Assembly: GCA_049974865.1 (NCBI GenBank) | Contig: JBNGCX010000009.1 | Span: 1 to 64,000 of the forward strand | Reading direction: 5' to 3' | DNA from: JAGSOU01 sp049974865 | GTDB lineage: Bacteria; Pseudomonadota; Alphaproteobacteria; Rhodobacterales; Rhodobacteraceae | DNA length: 64,000 nt | In this document: piece by piece, positions 47,580 through 55,896 of the stretch | Numbering within the stretch: the stretch's first letter is position 1 | Layout: the number at the start of each line of letters is the position of its first letter | Position numbers and translations under genes: made by a program | The notes under the pieces: model-generated | Seen by the model: only the letters and a program-made list of their open reading frames with translations | What the model was told of the DNA's origin: nothing | Database searches by the model: none

Positions 47580-48404
47580 ATGATTCTAGTGCAAGAGTCC
47601 AAGCTCCAACCGACCAGCCCGATCGCCCCCTACCTCGGGGGCAAGCGCAACCTCGCCAAACGGATCACCGCGATCATCGACGCCCACGATCACCAGACCT
47701 ACGCCGAGCCCTTCGTTGGGATGGGCGGGATCTTCTTCCGCCGCACCCGCCAGCCCAGGGCCGAGGTGATCAACGATCGCGGCCGCGACGTGGCAAACCT
47801 CTTCCGGATACTGCAGCGCCACTATCCGCAGTTCCTGGAAACGCTCCGCTTCCAGTTGACGACGCGCGCGGAGTTTGAGCGCCTGGTCAAGACCGACCCG
47901 GACACGCTGACCGACCTCGAGCGCGCGGCGCGCTTCCTCTACCTTCAACGCACCGCCTTCGGTGGCAAGGTCTCCGGCCGAAACTTCGGCGTGTCGATCG
48001 ACCGCCCCGCACGGTTCAACCTCACCACCCTCGAGCCGATGCTCGAGGACGTGCACACGCGCCTGGCCGGTGTGGTGATCGAGTGTCTGGACTACGGGGA
48101 GTTCCTCCGCCGCTACGACGGCCCCAGCACGCTGTTCTACCTCGACCCGCCCTATTGGGGCTGTGAGGGCGACTACGGCAAGGCCCTCTTTGAGCGCGAG
48201 GACTTCACCCGTCTGGCAGAGCAGCTCGGGCAGTTGAAGGGTCAGTTCCTACTCTCCATCAACGACGTGCCCGAGATCCGCGAGATTTTCAGCGCCTTCG
48301 AGATCCGGCCGGTTTCGACGACCTACACCATCGGCCAGCAGAAAAGCAGCCGCGGGTCACGGGGCGAGCTGTTGATCTCCGATTTCTCGGTCGGCGGATC
48401 GTGA
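47580..48404 (+). CDS. D12-class DNA adenine methylase at the right end
   Basis: 274 residues. Motif I-like PIAPYLGGKRNLAKRI and PFVGMGGIFF, catalytic motif LDPPYWG (DPPY), target recognition and C-terminal YTIGQQKSSRGSRGELLISDF. This is the Dam/DpnM (D12 class N6-adenine) family. It takes the place where Mu has mom, the antirestriction modification gene, so protection of phage DNA from host restriction is the likely role. The ATG at 47580 has GATAGGC rather than a clear RBS; a longer in-frame start at 47538 is less likely. Last gene of the prophage. Confidence 0.9.
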   Translation: MILVQESKLQPTSPIAPYLGGKRNLAKRITAIIDAHDHQTYAEPFVGMGGIFFRRTRQPRAEVINDRGRDVANLFRILQRHYPQFLETLRFQLTTRAEFERLVKTDPDTLTDLERAARFLYLQRTAFGGKVSGRNFGVSIDRPARFNLTTLEPMLEDVHTRLAGVVIECLDYGEFLRRYDGPSTLFYLDPPYWGCEGDYGKALFEREDFTRLAEQLGQLKGQFLLSINDVPEIREIFSAFEIRPVSTTYTIGQQKSSRGSRGELLISDFSVGGS

Positions 48405-48427
48405 TGCTTGACAGTGGCAGGCCCGCC

Positions 48428-48470
48428 GGCGGTTGCGTCGGACCTCGAGTCCATCGCAACCGCCCTTTAA
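48428..48470 (+). terminator. strong terminator after the methylase
   Basis: GGCGGTTGCG (48428-48437) pairs with CGCAACCGCC (48455-48464), with an inner GGAC/GTCC stem (48440-48452), followed by CTTTAA. It sits in the 264-bp gap 48405-48668, which otherwise holds the prophage right end and the host promoter region but no gene I can support. Confidence 0.8.
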
Positions 48471-48574
48471 CGCCCCTTTACACGGCGGTAATGCCGCGGC
48501 GCGGGCGCGGGGCCTTAAATGCTTGTGCTGCAATTATCTGTGGCGAACACTGAAAAAAACCGCGGCGCGCTGCA

Positions 48575-48579
48575 CCTCC
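48575..48579. repeat. candidate target-site duplication, right copy (CCTCC)
   Basis: CCTCC directly after a terminal CA at 48573-48574. An inverted pair AACCGCGGC (48558-48566) / GCCGCGGTT (48584-48592) crosses this point, which weakens the call because one arm would be phage and the other host. Confidence 0.35.
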
Positions 48580-48668
48580 CCTTGCCGCGGTTGCTGCGGG
48601 CTTGCAAAACTGCTGCAACAATCGCTAATTAAACACGCGTTCAATTCACGCGGCAAGGGAGGAGCCCC

Positions 48669-49814
48669 ATGGATTTCGCTTTGACCGAAGAGCAGGAGGC
48701 CATCTTCGACATGGCCCGCGCCTTTGGCGCCGAGCATATCGCGCCCAACGCCCAGAAATGGGAGGCCGAGGGCACCATTCCCAAGGAACTGTGGCCGCAA
48801 CTGGCGGAACTCGGCTTCGGCGGCCTCTATGTCAGCGAGGACTCGGGCGGCTCGGGCCTGACCCGGCTCGACGCCACCTTCGTGTTTGAGGCGCTGAGCA
48901 TGGCCTGCCCCTCGGTCGCCGCCTTCCTGTCGATCCACAACATGTGCGCCGCCATGATCGACAAGTTCGGCAATGACGACCAGAAGGCGCGCTACCTCGC
49001 TCCGGCCATCACCATGGAGAAGTTCTTCTCCTACTGCCTGACCGAGCCCGGCTCGGGCTCGGACGCGGCGGCGCTGAAGACCAAGGCGGCGAAGACCAAC
49101 GACGGCTACGTGCTGGACGGCACAAAGGCGTTCATCTCGGGCGGCGGCTATTCCGATGCCTATATCGTGATGGCGCGCACCGGCGACGACAGCCCGCGCG
49201 GCATCTCGGCCCTGATCGTCGATGACCGGGCCGAGGGGCTGAGCTTCGGCGGGCTGGAGGCCAAGATGGGCTGGCGCAGCCAGCCCACCCGGCAGGTCCA
49301 GTTCGACGGCTGCAAGGTCGGCGCGGAAAACCTGCTGGGCGAGGAAGGCAAGGGCTTCAGATACGCGATGGCCGGGCTCGACGGCGGCCGGCTGAACATC
49401 TCGGCCTGCAGCCTCGGCGCGGCGCAGGCCGCGCTGAACGCCACGCTGGATTACATGGGCGAGCGCAAGGCCTTCGGCCAATCCATCGACCAGTTCCAGG
49501 CGCTGCAATTCCGGCTGGCGGACATGGAGATCGAGCTTCAGGCCGCCCGCACCTTCCTGCGCCAGGCCGCGTGGAAGCTGGACAACCAGGCCCCCGACGC
49601 CACCAAGTTCTGCGCCATGGCCAAGAAATTCGTCACCGAGGCGGGATCCAGGGTCGTCGACCAGTGCCTGCAACTGCATGGCGGCTACGGCTACCTCGCC
49701 GATTATGGTATCGAGAAACTGGTCCGCGACCTGCGCGTGCACCAGATCCTGGAAGGCACGAACGAGATCATGCGCGTGATCGTGGCGCGGCAGATGCTGG
49801 CGGAACGGGGCTGA
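48669..49814 (+). CDS. acyl-CoA dehydrogenase (probable isobutyryl-CoA dehydrogenase)
   Basis: 381 residues, standard FAD-linked acyl-CoA dehydrogenase: MDFALTEEQEAIFDMARAFG, YCLTEPGSGSDAAALKTKA, GGLEAKMGWRSQPTRQVQFDGCKV, GLDGGRLNISACSLGAAQAAL, and the catalytic Glu362 in LEGTNEIMRV. Next to a 3-hydroxyisobutyryl-CoA hydrolase and mmsB it most likely oxidises isobutyryl-CoA in valine breakdown. RBS AAGGGAGG lies upstream. Its upstream region was split by the prophage, which should separate it from any distal promoter near mmsA; a local promoter candidate is TTGCAA (48602) with weak -10. Confidence 0.93.
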   Translation: MDFALTEEQEAIFDMARAFGAEHIAPNAQKWEAEGTIPKELWPQLAELGFGGLYVSEDSGGSGLTRLDATFVFEALSMACPSVAAFLSIHNMCAAMIDKFGNDDQKARYLAPAITMEKFFSYCLTEPGSGSDAAALKTKAAKTNDGYVLDGTKAFISGGGYSDAYIVMARTGDDSPRGISALIVDDRAEGLSFGGLEAKMGWRSQPTRQVQFDGCKVGAENLLGEEGKGFRYAMAGLDGGRLNISACSLGAAQAALNATLDYMGERKAFGQSIDQFQALQFRLADMEIELQAARTFLRQAAWKLDNQAPDATKFCAMAKKFVTEAGSRVVDQCLQLHGGYGYLADYGIEKLVRDLRVHQILEGTNEIMRVIVARQMLAERG

Positions 49815-49815
49815 C

Positions 49816-50862
49816 ATGGGCGATATCGACATCCGCATCGAGGGCAAGGTCGGACGCATAACCCTGACCCGGCCCAAGGCGCTGAACGCGCTGAGCTACG
49901 CGATGTGCCTTGAGATCGAGAAGGCGCTGGACGCCTGGGCCGCGGACGACGCGGTCAGGATGGTCCTGCTGGATGCCGAGGGCGAGCGCGCCTTCTGCGC
50001 GGGCGGCGACATCCAGGAGATGTACGAGACCGGCACCGCGGGCGATTTCGATTACGGCCGGAAATTCTGGCGCGACGAATACCGCATGAACGCCAAGATG
50101 TTCGAGTTCCCGAAACCCGTGGCCAGCCTGATGCAGGGCTTCACCATGGGCGGCGGCGTGGGCATCGGCTGCCACGGCTCGCACCGGGTGGTGGGCGAGA
50201 GCAGCCAGATCGCCATGCCCGAATGCGGCATCGGGCTGATCCCGGACGTTGGCGGCACGCTGATCCTGTCGCGCGCGCCGGGGCGTCTGGGCGAGTACCT
50301 GGGCATCACCGGCGCCCGCATGGGCCCGCGCGACGCGATCCTGGCCGGTTTCGCCGATTACTACGTCCCGCAGGAGAAATGGCCGGCCCTAACCGCCGAG
50401 CTGGTGAAAACCGGCGACTGGACGGCCATCGACCGCGCCGCCGAAGAGGCCCCGGAGGGCAAGCTTGCCGCGCTGCAGGGCGCGATCAACACCCATTTCG
50501 GCGGCGAGACCTTCGGCGACATCCTGCGCGCGCTGAAAAACGACGACAGCGACTTCGCCACCGAGACGCTGAAGGTCCTGGGCCGCAACTCGCCCCTGTC
50601 GATGGCCTGCACGGTGGAGATGCTCCACCGGCTGCGCGGCACCGACGACATCCGCCGCGCGCTGGAGCTGGAATACCGCTTCACCCACCGCGCGATGGAA
50701 CAGGCGGATTTCCTGGAAGGCATCCGTGCCGCGATCATCGACAAGGACCGCAACCCGAAATGGCAGCACGCATCGCTGGACGACGTGGCCGCGATCGAGG
50801 TCACGCGGATGCTGCTGCCCCTGGGCGCCGACGCCCTGAAGCTTGAGGAGGAGCTGGAATGA
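49816..50862 (+). CDS. enoyl-CoA hydratase/isomerase family protein, probable 3-hydroxyisobutyryl-CoA hydrolase
   Basis: 348 residues, longer than simple hydratases as expected for HIBCH: N-terminal crotonase core ITLTRPKALNALSYAMCLEI, AFCAGGDIQEMYE, GFTMGGGVGIGCHGSHRVVGE, MPECGIGLIPDVGGTLILSRAPGRLGEYLGITG, with Glu in MPEC and Asp in IPDVGG as catalytic residues; a helical C-terminal extension (RNSPLSMACTVEMLHRL, EYRFTHRAMEQADFLEGIRAAIIDKDRNPKWQHAS) is the HIBCH signature. It releases 3-hydroxyisobutyrate for MmsB. Starts 1 nt after the dehydrogenase stop and overlaps mmsB. Confidence 0.92.
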   Translation: MGDIDIRIEGKVGRITLTRPKALNALSYAMCLEIEKALDAWAADDAVRMVLLDAEGERAFCAGGDIQEMYETGTAGDFDYGRKFWRDEYRMNAKMFEFPKPVASLMQGFTMGGGVGIGCHGSHRVVGESSQIAMPECGIGLIPDVGGTLILSRAPGRLGEYLGITGARMGPRDAILAGFADYYVPQEKWPALTAELVKTGDWTAIDRAAEEAPEGKLAALQGAINTHFGGETFGDILRALKNDDSDFATETLKVLGRNSPLSMACTVEMLHRLRGTDDIRRALELEYRFTHRAMEQADFLEGIRAAIIDKDRNPKWQHASLDDVAAIEVTRMLLPLGADALKLEEELE

Positions 50863-51734
50863 AGATCGGATTTATCGGGCTGGGAAACATGGGCGCGCCG
50901 ATGGCGGCCAACCTGGTCAAGGCCGGGCATGAGGTGACGGGCTTCGACCTGGCCGCCCCCATGCCCGAGGGCGTCACCAAGGCCGACAGCGCCGCCGCGG
51001 CCGCCAAGGGCCAGGAGGTGGTCATCACCATGCTGCCCAACGGCACCATCCTGCGCGCGGTCGCCCAAGAGGTGATCCCGGCGATGGACAAGGGCGCGGT
51101 GCTGTGTGACTGCTCCACCGTCGACGTGGACAGCGCCCGCGCCGTGGCCGAGCAGGCCCAGGCCGCCGGGATGGGCGCGCTGGACGCGCCGGTCTCGGGC
51201 GGCGTGGGCGGCGCGGCGGCCGGCACGCTGACCTTCATGGTCGGCGGCGGCGACGCGGCCTTCGCCACGGTCGAGCCGCTTTTCGACATCATGGGGCAGA
51301 AGGCGGTGCATTGCGGCGCCTCCGGCGCCGGCCAGGCGGCCAAGATCTGCAACAACATGATCCTGGGCGTGACCATGATCGCCACCTGCGAGGCCTTCGC
51401 GCTGGCCGACAAGCTGGGCCTCGACCGGCAGAAGATGTTCGACGTGGTCTCCACCTCCTCGGGGCAGAGCTGGTCGATGAACACCTATTGCCCCGCCCCG
51501 GGCGTGGGCCCGAAAAGCCCCGCCGACAACGACTACCAGCCCGGCTTCGCCGCCGAACTGATGCTCAAGGACCTGCGCCTGAGCCAGCAGGCGGCCGAGG
51601 CCGTGGACGCCGACACCCCCATGGGCCAGCGCGCCGCCGCGCTCTACGAGGCCTTTGTCGAGCAGGAGGGCGGCAAGGGCCGCGACTTCAGCGCCATGCT
51701 GCCGCGGTTCGAGAAACGCGGCCGCGAAAACTGA
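50859..51734 (+). CDS. mmsB: 3-hydroxyisobutyrate dehydrogenase
   Basis: 291 residues of the beta-hydroxyacid dehydrogenase family: IGFIGLGNMGAPMAANLVKAGHEVTGFD (NAD site), LDAPVSGGVGGAAAGTLTFMVGG, GASGAGQAAKICNNMILG with the catalytic lysine, YQPGFAAELMLKDLRLSQQAAEAV. It oxidises 3-hydroxyisobutyrate to methylmalonate semialdehyde, the substrate of MmsA encoded before the prophage. The ATG overlaps the hydrolase stop (ATGA), so the three genes form an operon. Confidence 0.96.
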   Translation: MKIGFIGLGNMGAPMAANLVKAGHEVTGFDLAAPMPEGVTKADSAAAAAKGQEVVITMLPNGTILRAVAQEVIPAMDKGAVLCDCSTVDVDSARAVAEQAQAAGMGALDAPVSGGVGGAAAGTLTFMVGGGDAAFATVEPLFDIMGQKAVHCGASGAGQAAKICNNMILGVTMIATCEAFALADKLGLDRQKMFDVVSTSSGQSWSMNTYCPAPGVGPKSPADNDYQPGFAAELMLKDLRLSQQAAEAVDADTPMGQRAAALYEAFVEQEGGKGRDFSAMLPRFEKRGREN

Positions 51735-51752
51735 CATATGCGATCTCCGTTA

Positions 51753-51768
51753 CCGGGTATATACTCGG
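51753..51768. promoter_or_regulatory. TATATA-centred palindrome before the DUF2892 gene
   Basis: CCGGGTATATACTCGG reads as a palindrome with one mismatched pair. It includes TATACT, a possible -10 for the following gene. It may be an operator of a redox or sulfur regulator; compare 55897-55910. Confidence 0.35.
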
Positions 51769-51800
51769 CCCCGTCGAGAAACCGGTTTCGGAGATTCATC

Positions 51801-52001
51801 ATGCTGCAAAAGAACATGGGCAATGTTGAGCGCATCCTGCGCATCGTGGTCGGCGCCGCGCTGATCCTGGCGTTTTTCCTGGTCGAGGGCAAATACAGCT
51901 GGCTCTACCTGCTGGGCATCATCCCGCTGGTCACCGGCCTGCTGTCGAGCTGCCCGCTCTACTCGATTCTCGGGATCAACACCGGCAAGAAAGAACAGTG
52001 A
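51801..52001 (+). CDS. DUF2892 two-helix membrane protein
   Basis: 66 residues (MLQKNMGNVERILRIVVGAA, LILAFFLVEGKYSWLYLLGIIPLVTGLLSSCPLYSILGINTGKK). This is the DUF2892/YgaP-like membrane module: an N-terminal GxxER(I/L)LR motif, two membrane helices, and SSCPLYxxLGxNT. Often next to or fused with rhodanese domains in sulfur or thiol metabolism. The ATG at 51801 was chosen by family; the upstream frame has no RBS. Convergent with the patatin gene with a terminator between. Confidence 0.9.
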   Translation: MLQKNMGNVERILRIVVGAALILAFFLVEGKYSWLYLLGIIPLVTGLLSSCPLYSILGINTGKKEQ

Positions 52002-52013
52002 CGTTCCGGCGGC

Positions 52014-52030
52014 GGGCGCCTCAGGCGCCC
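52014..52030. terminator. bidirectional hairpin between convergent genes
   Basis: GGGCGCCT (52014-52021) / AGGCGCCC (52023-52030) includes the patatin stop codon and lies 13 nt after the DUF2892 stop. Strong GC hairpin without a T-run. Confidence 0.55.
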
Positions 52031-52902
52031 CCGCCCTGGCCGGTGCAATCCAGGATCCAGTCCTTCTGGGCCGCGACGATGCGGCGCCCCTCGGCGATCA
52101 CCTCCTTGCCGCGGTGGAACTCCAGCACCGTGATCTTCGACAGGTCCGCATTCAGCAGAACATGCGGCGGCTCGCCCGCCAGCCGCGCACGGCGAATCTG
52201 CTCGGTCATCACGTCGATGGCCGTCGCGACCACATCGGCATAGCCCGGCGGGCTGTCCTCGTCGGGCGCGGGCAACAGCGCCTTGGCCAGACCATCGGGC
52301 AGATCGCGCAGCATGTTTTCCCAGGCCCGCGCCGGCCGGTTCCAGATCTTGCCATGCAGCTTGGCGTTGGGATTGACGGCGATGATCACCTCCGCGCCCA
52401 TAGCGCGGGCCACCGAAACCGGCACCGGGTTGACCAGCCCGCCATCCAGCATCCAGTGCCCGTCCAGGCGGTGCGGGCTGATCACGCCGGGCAACGCCAC
52501 CGAGGCGCGCACCGCATCGGCGAGGCTGCCCTCGCGCAGCCAGACCTCGCGCCCGGTCTCCATGTCGGTCGCCACGGCGGCGAAGGGGATCTCCAGTTCC
52601 TCGATCCGGTCCGGCAGGCCGATCTCCTTCAGCATGGCCACGATCTCGCTGCCGGCAACGATCCCGCCGCTGCCGGGGCGGATGTCGATCAGCCCGAGAA
52701 ACCGCGTGGGGGTCAGGTCGCGCACCCATTCCTCCAGCGCGTCCAGCTTGCCGCCGGCACAGGCCGCGCCCACCAGCGCGCCCATCGAGCAGCCGGCGAT
52801 CACGCCCGGCCGCACCCCGATCTCTTCCAGCCCGCGCAGCACGCCGATATGGCACCAGCCCCGCGCGCCGCCCGATCCCAGTGCCAGCCCGACCGTCGCC
52901 AC
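52021..52902 (-). CDS. patatin-like phospholipase/esterase
   Basis: 293 residues of the RssA/patatin family: oxyanion loop GLALGSGGARGWCHIGVL, nucleophile elbow GCSMGALVGAACAGG (GxSxG with Ser), ADAVRASVALPGVISPHRLDGHWMLDGGLVNPVPVSVARA with the DG/A catalytic Asp. It hydrolyses lipids, cytosolic or membrane-associated; natural substrate unknown. It ends convergent to DUF2892 and starts 5 nt after the uvrA stop, so it is probably read from the uvrA promoter, possibly with SOS control. Confidence 0.92.
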   Translation of the reverse strand: MATVGLALGSGGARGWCHIGVLRGLEEIGVRPGVIAGCSMGALVGAACAGGKLDALEEWVRDLTPTRFLGLIDIRPGSGGIVAGSEIVAMLKEIGLPDRIEELEIPFAAVATDMETGREVWLREGSLADAVRASVALPGVISPHRLDGHWMLDGGLVNPVPVSVARAMGAEVIIAVNPNAKLHGKIWNRPARAWENMLRDLPDGLAKALLPAPDEDSPPGYADVVATAIDVMTEQIRRARLAGEPPHVLLNADLSKITVLEFHRGKEVIAEGRRIVAAQKDWILDCTGQGGGA

Positions 52903-52907
52903 CGGAC

Positions 52908-55766
52908 CTACTCCGCCGCCACGCGTTTGGCCGAGAGGATATCCTTCAGGTAGCGCCCGGTATGGCTGCGCCCGACGCCGGCCACCTCTTCGGGCGTGCC
53001 CGTCGCCACGATCTCGCCGCCGCCATCGCCGCCCTCGGGGCCGATATCGATGATCCAGTCGGCGGTCTTGATGACGTCGAGATTGTGCTCGATCACCACC
53101 ACCGAGTTGCCCTGCTCGACCAGTTCGTGCAGCACCTCCAGCAGCTTCTTCACATCCTCGAAATGCAGCCCCGTTGTGGGCTCGTCGAGGATATAGAGCG
53201 TGCGTCCCGTGGCGCGCTTGGACAGTTCCTTCGACAGCTTCACCCGCTGCGCCTCGCCCCCCGACAGGGTCGTGGCCTGCTGGCCCACCTTGATGTAGCC
53301 GAGGCCGACGCGGGCCAGCGCATCCATCTTGTCGCGGATCGCCGGAACCGCCTTGAAGAACTCCTGCGCGTCTTCAACCGTCATATCAAGAACGTCGGCT
53401 ATGCTCTTGCCTTTAAACTTTATTTCCAAGGTTTCACGGTTGTAGCGCGCGCCCTTGCAGGTCTCGCAGGTGACATAGACATCGGGCAGGAAATGCATTT
53501 CGATCTTGATGACGCCGTCGCCTTGGCAGGCCTCGCAGCGCCCGCCCTTGACGTTAAAGCTGAACCGCCCCGGCTTGTAGCCGCGCGCCTTGGCCTCGGG
53601 CAGCCCGGCGAACCAGTCGCGGATCGGGGTGAAGGCCCCGGTATAGGTGGCCGGGTTCGACCGCGGCGTGCGCCCGATGGGGCGCTGGTCGATATCGATC
53701 ACCTTGTCCAGGTGCTCCAGCCCCTTGATGGTTTCGCAGGGCGCGGGCGTCTGGCGCGCGCCGTTCAGCCGCATCGAGGCGGTCTTGAACAGCGTCTCGA
53801 TGGTCAGGGTCGATTTGCCCCCGCCCGAGACCCCGGTGACGCAGACGAACTTGCCCAGCGGGAACTCCGCCGTCACGTCGCGCAGGTTGTTGCCGCTGGC
53901 CTTGACCACGGTGATGGCCTTGCCGTTGCCCGCGCGCCGCTCGGCCGGCACCGGAATCTCGCGCGTGCCGGTCAGGTATTGCCCGGTGATCGAGGCCGGG
54001 TCGGCGGCGATCTCCTCGGGCGTGCCGCGGGCCACCACCCGGCCGCCATGCACGCCCGCGCCGGGGCCGATATCCAGCACGTAGTCGGCCTCGCGGATGG
54101 CCTCCTCGTCATGCTCGACCACGATCACGGTGTTGCCCTGGTCGCGCAGGTTCTTCAGCGTGGTCAGCAGCCGCCCGTTGTCGCGCTGGTGCAGCCCGAT
54201 CGAGGGTTCATCCAGCACGTAGAGCACCCCCGTCAGGCCCGAGCCGATCTGGCTGGCCAGCCGGATACGCTGGCTCTCGCCGCCCGACAGCGTCCCGGCG
54301 TTGCGGGAGAGGGTCAGGTATTCCAGCCCCACGTTGTTCAGGAACCCAAGGCGTTCGCGGATTTCCTTGAGGATGGTGCGTGCGATCTCGTTCTTCTGCG
54401 CGGTCAGCTGCCCGGGCACCGTCTCGCACCATTTATACGCCTCCTTGATCGACATCTCGACCACCTGGCCGATATGCAGGCCGGCGATCTTGACCGCAAG
54501 CGCCTCGGGCTTCAGCCGGTAGCCGTGGCAGGCGCCGCAGGGGCGGTTGTTCTGGTAGCGCTCGAATTCCTCGCGCACCCAGCTGGAATCGGTCTCGCGA
54601 TAGCGCCGCTCCATGTTGGGGATCACGCCCTCGAAGACGCGGCTGACCTGGTAGACCCGCCCGCCCTCGTCATAGCGGAACTGGATCTCCTCGTCGCCCG
54701 AGCCGTGCAGGAACACCTGTTTCACATGCGCCGGCAGGTCCTTCCACGGCGTGGACGCGTCGAATTCGTAATGCCGGGCGATGGCCTGGATGGTCTGGGT
54801 GAAATAGGGCGACTTGCCCTTGCGCCAGGGCGCCAGCGCGCCGTCCAGCAGGCGCAGGTTCTGGTCGGGCACCACGAGGCGCTCGTCGAAGAACAGCTCC
54901 CCCCCCAGACCGTCGCATTCCGGGCAGGCGCCGAAGGGCGCGTTGAACGAGAACAGCCGCGGTTCGATCTCGGGGATGGTGAAGCCCGACACGGGGCAAG
55001 CGAAATTCTCGGAGAAGGTGATGCGCTCCGGCTCGCCCTCGCGGGGCGCGGTCTCGAGGATTGCGATGCCGTCGGCCAGGTCCAGCGCGGTGCGGAAGCT
55101 GTCGGCCAGCCGCGTCTCCATCCCCTCGCGCACCACGATCCGGTCCACCACAACGTCGATGTCGTGGCGGAATTTCTTGTCCAGCACGGGCGGTTCGTCG
55201 AGGTCGTGGAATTCGCCATCCACCTTGACCCGCTGGAAGCCCTGCTTGCGCAACTCCAGGAATTCCTTGCGGTACTCGCCCTTGCGGTCGCGCACGATGG
55301 GCGCCAGCAGGTAGGCGCGCGTGCCCTCCTCCAGCCCCATCACCCGGTCGACCATGTCCTGCACCTGCTGCGCCTCGATGGGCAGGCCGGTGGCGGGGCT
55401 GTAGGGCGTGCCGGCGCGGGCGAAGAGCAGCCGGAGATAATCGTAGATCTCCGTCACCGTGCCCACGGTGGAGCGCGGGTTCTTCGAGGTCGTCTTCTGC
55501 TCGATGGAGATCGCGGGAGAGAGGCCGGTGATGTGATCCACATCCGGCTTTTCCATCATGTCGAGGAACTGCCGGGCGTAGGCCGACAGGCTCTCGACAT
55601 AGCGGCGCTGGCCCTCGGCATAGATCGTGTCGAAGGCGAGGCTCGATTTGCCCGAGCCCGACAGGCCGGTGATCACCACCAGTTCATCGCGCGGAATGTC
55701 CACGTCGATGCCCTTGAGATTGTGCTCGCGCGCGCCGCGCACCTCGATCTTTTTCAGCTCGGCCAT
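52908..55766 (-). CDS. uvrA: excinuclease ABC subunit A
   Basis: 952 residues, the usual UvrA length. Two ABC ATPase modules: Walker A GLSGSGKS (residues 34-41) and GVSGGGKS (about residue 640); signature LSGGESQRIRLASQIG and LSGGEAQRVKLSKEL; zinc modules with CPECDG and CEACQGDG/CETCKGARYN. It recognises bulky DNA lesions and loads UvrB. The Met at 55766 (MAELKKIEVRGAREHNL) was preferred to a start six codons upstream. A GTTC-N7-GTTC LexA box lies 66-80 nt before it, showing SOS control. Confidence 0.98.
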   Translation of the reverse strand: MAELKKIEVRGAREHNLKGIDVDIPRDELVVITGLSGSGKSSLAFDTIYAEGQRRYVESLSAYARQFLDMMEKPDVDHITGLSPAISIEQKTTSKNPRSTVGTVTEIYDYLRLLFARAGTPYSPATGLPIEAQQVQDMVDRVMGLEEGTRAYLLAPIVRDRKGEYRKEFLELRKQGFQRVKVDGEFHDLDEPPVLDKKFRHDIDVVVDRIVVREGMETRLADSFRTALDLADGIAILETAPREGEPERITFSENFACPVSGFTIPEIEPRLFSFNAPFGACPECDGLGGELFFDERLVVPDQNLRLLDGALAPWRKGKSPYFTQTIQAIARHYEFDASTPWKDLPAHVKQVFLHGSGDEEIQFRYDEGGRVYQVSRVFEGVIPNMERRYRETDSSWVREEFERYQNNRPCGACHGYRLKPEALAVKIAGLHIGQVVEMSIKEAYKWCETVPGQLTAQKNEIARTILKEIRERLGFLNNVGLEYLTLSRNAGTLSGGESQRIRLASQIGSGLTGVLYVLDEPSIGLHQRDNGRLLTTLKNLRDQGNTVIVVEHDEEAIREADYVLDIGPGAGVHGGRVVARGTPEEIAADPASITGQYLTGTREIPVPAERRAGNGKAITVVKASGNNLRDVTAEFPLGKFVCVTGVSGGGKSTLTIETLFKTASMRLNGARQTPAPCETIKGLEHLDKVIDIDQRPIGRTPRSNPATYTGAFTPIRDWFAGLPEAKARGYKPGRFSFNVKGGRCEACQGDGVIKIEMHFLPDVYVTCETCKGARYNRETLEIKFKGKSIADVLDMTVEDAQEFFKAVPAIRDKMDALARVGLGYIKVGQQATTLSGGEAQRVKLSKELSKRATGRTLYILDEPTTGLHFEDVKKLLEVLHELVEQGNSVVVIEHNLDVIKTADWIIDIGPEGGDGGGEIVATGTPEEVAGVGRSHTGRYLKDILSAKRVAAE

Positions 55767-55831
55767 CACCGCCCCCTGATCCAACGGTTAAGAAATAGTG
55801 GACTGCGCCCGAGTCTCCAACCGAAAACTGA

Positions 55832-55846
55832 GAACATACCACGAAC
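55832..55846 (-). promoter_or_regulatory. LexA box upstream of uvrA
   Basis: On the + strand GAAC-ATACCAC-GAAC, which on the uvrA strand reads GTTC-N7-GTTC, the direct-repeat LexA site known for Rhodobacter and other alphaproteobacteria. It lies 66-80 nt upstream of the uvrA start. Confidence 0.8.
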
Positions 55847-55896
55847 ACGCCTCGGCCGCACTTTCTGCACCCGCGAAGCCTTCACATTCACGTTTC

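Larger units (their letters stand above)
9993..48574 (+). mobile_element. Mu-like transposable siphophage prophage (about 38.6 kb)
   Basis: It carries, in Mu order, repressor (minus strand), Ner-position gene, MuA-type transposase, MuB, GemA-like and Mor-like regulators, lysis genes, gp27-gp37-type head genes, then a non-contractile tail module and a right-end DNA methylase. The tail module resembles gene-transfer-agent and lambda-type tails, not the Mu contractile tail, as in RcapMu-like phages of Rhodobacter. The module boundaries are certain within a few hundred bases; the exact ends (TG at 9993, CA at 48574) are inferred from a matching 5-bp flank. The transposase has an internal stop codon, so the element may be unable to move by itself. 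All other core genes look intact. Confidence 0.92.

Noticed and set aside
48558..48658. Right end of the prophage placed at 48635 (…AATTAAACA)
   Set aside because: It begins TGTTTAAT when read inward and looks phage-like, but the flanking CGCGT has no matching left copy. The CCTCC junction was kept as the better, still uncertain, option.
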